Part shown: positions 61,671 through 64,000 of the stretch, piece by piece | Numbering within the stretch: the stretch's first letter is position 1 | How the letters are laid out: each line of letters starts with the position of its first letter | Assembly (NCBI GenBank): GCA_032716605.1 | Contig: CM064530.1 | Span: 3,624,604-3,688,603, forward strand | Direction: 5' to 3' | DNA length: 64,000 nt | Origin: Paralithodes platypus | Lineage: Eukaryota > Arthropoda > Malacostraca > Decapoda > Lithodidae | Notes under the pieces: generated by a model | Told to the model about the DNA's origin: nothing | Seen by the model: the letters and a program-made list of their open reading frames with translations, nothing else | The model's database searches: none | Made by a program: the position numbers and the translations under genes

Positions 61671-61888
61671 TATACCCTGTTCCAAATAAGTACCGCAAAA
61701 CTCTTGAACATTAACCTCTATAGGGCCTAACCGCACAAACTACTTGAGTAATCTAGCTAATAATTCTACCATTTGGGAAGTGTCATCCAGGGAATAGGTG
61801 TGGAAATTTACAGGCAATTTGCTCTAGCCCTTTTTGAGTGACAAGTTTAGGTTTACGATTTCTAGCCTACCTATTTGGAACAGGGTAG
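61671..61888. mobile_element. M6 inverted-repeat element, complete (218 bp)
   Basis: TATACCCTGTTCCAAATAAG and inverted TACCCTGTTCCAAATAGG. The body has CACAAACTACTTGAGTAATC and GAATAGGTGTGGAAATTTAC. Confidence 0.87.
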
Positions 61889-61984
61889 CCTATACCAGTA
61901 GTCAATTTTCCATGGCCAACATTATGTTGCCAACATTTCTGGGATTTGTATAGCATTGGTATCGGAAACTAGACTTGATGATTA

Positions 61985-62118
61985 ACAAAACCACTCTAAC
62001 AGCTTCCTCTCTCCAACACCCCTCCCCCCTCTCAACACTCTTCGAAAAGTACCGGTAGTTAGGAGGTGCCGTTGTAAAGGCTTATCCCTCAATACCTTCA
62101 CTTGAAACACCTGATGAT
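61985..62118 (+). mobile_element. SINE-C 3' fragment
   Basis: AAACCACTCTAACAGCTTCC, CTCCAACACCCCTCCCCCCT, AGGAGGTGCCGTTGTAAAGG, CAATACCTTCACTTG. Confidence 0.8.
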
Positions 62119-62740
62119 AAATGAATTCGGGTGACAGAATGCTGATCAAAGATTATCTATTAAGCTGTCCGATTAGTTACTAATAAAAGTTGAGAAAAAC
62201 CGCCCATGCAACATCGACTTTAGCTAGAGATTCTACAGTAACAGAGATCGACCAACCTCCGCCACTGGTGCTTTTAATGTCACTTAACCTTCAGATGTGC
62301 CCATACCCATAATAAACAATCGGTAGTAATAGAACAGAATAATTTAAGCCTTTGATCTAAACTCCACTTAGTCTAAAATAATATATCGACCTTTTCATAA
62401 TTATAAAATTAAAAAGGTGATCTACAGAAAAATATGACCAATCTTAGGCTACTTCCTCCAGAATTTCTAACATCAGCAAACACAGGCAACCCGTCAGTAG
62501 AGCTAAATCAATCTCCCCTCAAACTGTTTAAGCAGTCAGAGCAGGATTACACCTCGTTTTCTTCACACTTTAGACGCACTTGGACGCACCATTCCATCAT
62601 CTAAATTTTGACGATTACCCAAAAATAGAATGTCGGCATCAAACCACGATTAATAGTAGCTTGAGCCAGTTTTATTCTTCAGTTACAAATACCAGTAGTT
62701 TGTCAATAAATAACATCATAATATTACTTTCCTCACACAA
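62119..62740. other. Unassigned sequence
   Basis: No recognised repeat or coding signal. Confidence 0.5.
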
Positions 62741-62856
62741 GGGTCTGGGGTTCTCGCAGAGAGGCTCCAGTCCTGACGTTATTCGTGATTTACAGTGTGC
62801 TGGCTTAAAAATCCAATAAGGTTGATAGCCTCTGAAGTCCTATTTTAACTAAATTT
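62741..62856 (+). repeat. R2 unit
   Basis: CTGGGGTTCTCGCAGAGAGG-type start, CTCCAGTCCTGACGTTATTC, GATAGCCTCTGAAGTCCTAT, TTTAACTAAAT. Confidence 0.78.
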
Positions 62857-63086
62857 CCTCACCCCCTACTTCTTCCATCATTTATCTGTGCCTAAGTTAG
62901 CCTATATATATGTGTCTAATGTTATCAAGTATTTACTGAAAAAACGTCAAGCTTGAAAATTGCAGCATCATAAACAGCCTACTTTGCTGGTAACGCAGTA
63001 ACTAACGGTAAATCAGGTTATCATTAACTAATTACTTATATTGGGAAATTTACAATAACACTCACAAAAACACCAAGACAAAACTC

Positions 63087-63304
63087 GTAACCTTTTCAAG
63101 ATCCGATTATGCCTACGCAATTCTTGGCTGTGTGCTGGCTATAATTACACAATTTTATTCAGATTAGGAAGGGTACGGTAGTCAGAGGGTCAATTGAAAT
63201 CCTCTTTGCCCTTCCTACAGATCCTTCCTGAACTATCTAAAATCGTCTAATGATAGCCAGAATAAACTGTCAAACTGCGTCCGCCATAATTTTCAAAGGA
63301 TTAA
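63087..63304. mobile_element. M1 foldback element, TGACGCA subtype, worn ends
   Basis: GTAACCTTTTCAAGATCCGA / inverted TTAATCCTTTGAAAATTATG; centre CAGAGGGTCAATTGAAATCC. Parallels 45545-45759. Confidence 0.78.
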
Positions 63305-63370
63305 CTAATACGGTATTTTGTTTTAGGTAATAGACAATAATCAACAACACACGAACGGTACACAAAGCTC

Positions 63371-63598
63371 TTAACCCTGTCTGTACCAGCGACGTGTGTT
63401 ATACAGTACTTTATTCTAGCTATATTTAGACGATTCTATGCAGCTCAGGAAGGATCTGTGGTACGGTAGTTATAAAAGGGTTGATTGAGATACTTCGAAG
63501 CTGTATAATTGCTAGAGATCCTTCCTAAGCTTAATCAAATCGATTAATAGTAGCCAGAATAAGATAAAAACAGATGTCGACGGTGTAGAAAGGGTTAA
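63371..63598. mobile_element. M1 foldback element, complete (228 bp)
   Basis: TTAACCCTGTCTGTACCAGC + GACG / inverted TTAACCCTTTCTACACCGTC + GAC. Right half GATCCTTCCTAAGCTTAATC is the segment most like the 32-bp satellite unit. Confidence 0.88.
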
Positions 63599-63761
63599 GT
63601 GCCCATGCAAAAATAAATATAGTGTCTTGAAATAATTATAACCTAGTAGAAAACGCTAAGTCACTGGGCTGATAATAATAACCTTCAAGCAACTGATTCC
63701 TGTATGACTTGCATTCACGTTTTTATGAGCATAATCTAATAATTGCGCCTTGCCTCATTCA

Positions 63762-64000
63762 TTAAGGGAGAGGTAGTTTCTTTTCCTAGACTCCCTTCTC
63801 CTTCATGTTTAGCACCGTTAGTTTTGAGATCTTAAGGGGTTTGCAAGGGACGAGTTCTCGAAAAGGGGCTCCAGTCCTGATGCTATTCTTGACTTACAGT
63901 GGCTTAATAATCCAGAAGGGTTGATAGCCTCTGAAGTCCTATTTTAACCAACTAACTAAGCCCCATTAGTTTGTCGATTTTAAAACCTTTCGTCCCATTC
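63762..64000. mobile_element. M3 inverted-repeat element, cut by window end, carrying R2
   Basis: TTAAGGGAGAGGTAGTTTCT, CTTCATGTTTAGCACCGTTA, then an R2 insertion, then CCCCATTAGTTTGTCGATTT. In M3 at 36121 these flanks are nearly contiguous. Confidence 0.8.
63842..63958 (+). repeat. R2 unit nested in M3
   Basis: GAGTTCTCGAAAAGGGGCTC, CTGATGCTATTCTTGACTTA, GATAGCCTCTGAAGTCCTAT, TTTAACCAACTAACTAAG. Confidence 0.8.

Overview
This window is non-coding, repeat-saturated DNA from an animal nuclear genome. I found no host protein-coding gene, rRNA gene or convincing functional tRNA gene. Everything I can recognise is transposon remnant, tRNA-derived SINE, inverted-repeat (MITE-type) element, minisatellite, satellite or microsatellite. 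Very long (CT)n/(CA)n/(GATA)n tracts, several CR1-like and Jockey-like LINE families, and tRNA-headed SINEs together suggest an arthropod, most likely a decapod crustacean. That assignment is inference from genome style; no species-specific gene is present. A run of 100 Ns at 23950-24049 marks a scaffold gap.

Layout. 0-2 kb: CCTT tract, SINE-A inside (GT)n, a long foldback element. 2-6.5 kb: G-rich and GA-rich low complexity around a CR1-like LINE 3' end (L-A). 6.7-8.3 kb: a Jockey-like LINE (L-J) bounded on both sides by (TG)n. 8.4-13 kb: a 430-bp TTAA element and about 2 kb of polypurine DNA. 13.1-15.8 kb: an L-A LINE, itself carrying a SINE, bounded on both sides by the same 45-bp minisatellite. 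16.4-21.0 kb: inverted-repeat element M3, then a roughly 4.1-kb array of a 32-bp satellite between the two arms of a foldback element of family M1. 21-26.7 kb: M4, L-A ends, M5, tandem M1 copies, gap, SINE-A inside (CA)n. 26.7-29.6 kb: SINE, C-rich tract, L-J inside (GATA)n. 29.6-32.6 kb: the most complete LINE (L-C; endonuclease plus reverse transcriptase). 32.6-43 kb: tRNA-like retropseudogene, many (CT)n tracts and LINE ends. 43-49.3 kb: M6, hairpin motif, SINE-D, M9, M1, M6, L-P, M7, M5, M2. 49.4-52.3 kb: L-B, SINE-A, SINE-C, M1. 52-64 kb: sparser, with M8, L-B, M1 copies, M6, SINE-C and M3.

Family labels used here. LINEs: L-A, L-B, L-C (CR1-like), L-J (Jockey-like), L-P (3' end only). 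SINEs: A (tRNA-Val-like head), B, C, D (AAC tail), E, F. Inverted-repeat elements: M1 (TTAA foldback, about 215 bp), M2 (TTAA, about 420 bp), M3 (AAGGGG ends), M4-M9. R1 is a roughly 90-bp unit always associated with (CT)n; R2 is a roughly 115-bp unit ending in TAAC repeats.

Two patterns stand out. First, retroelements repeatedly sit inside a simple or tandem repeat with the same motif on both sides, across several unrelated families. Second, a 4-kb satellite appears to have grown from the centre of one M1 element. These, rather than any gene, are the most notable content of the window.
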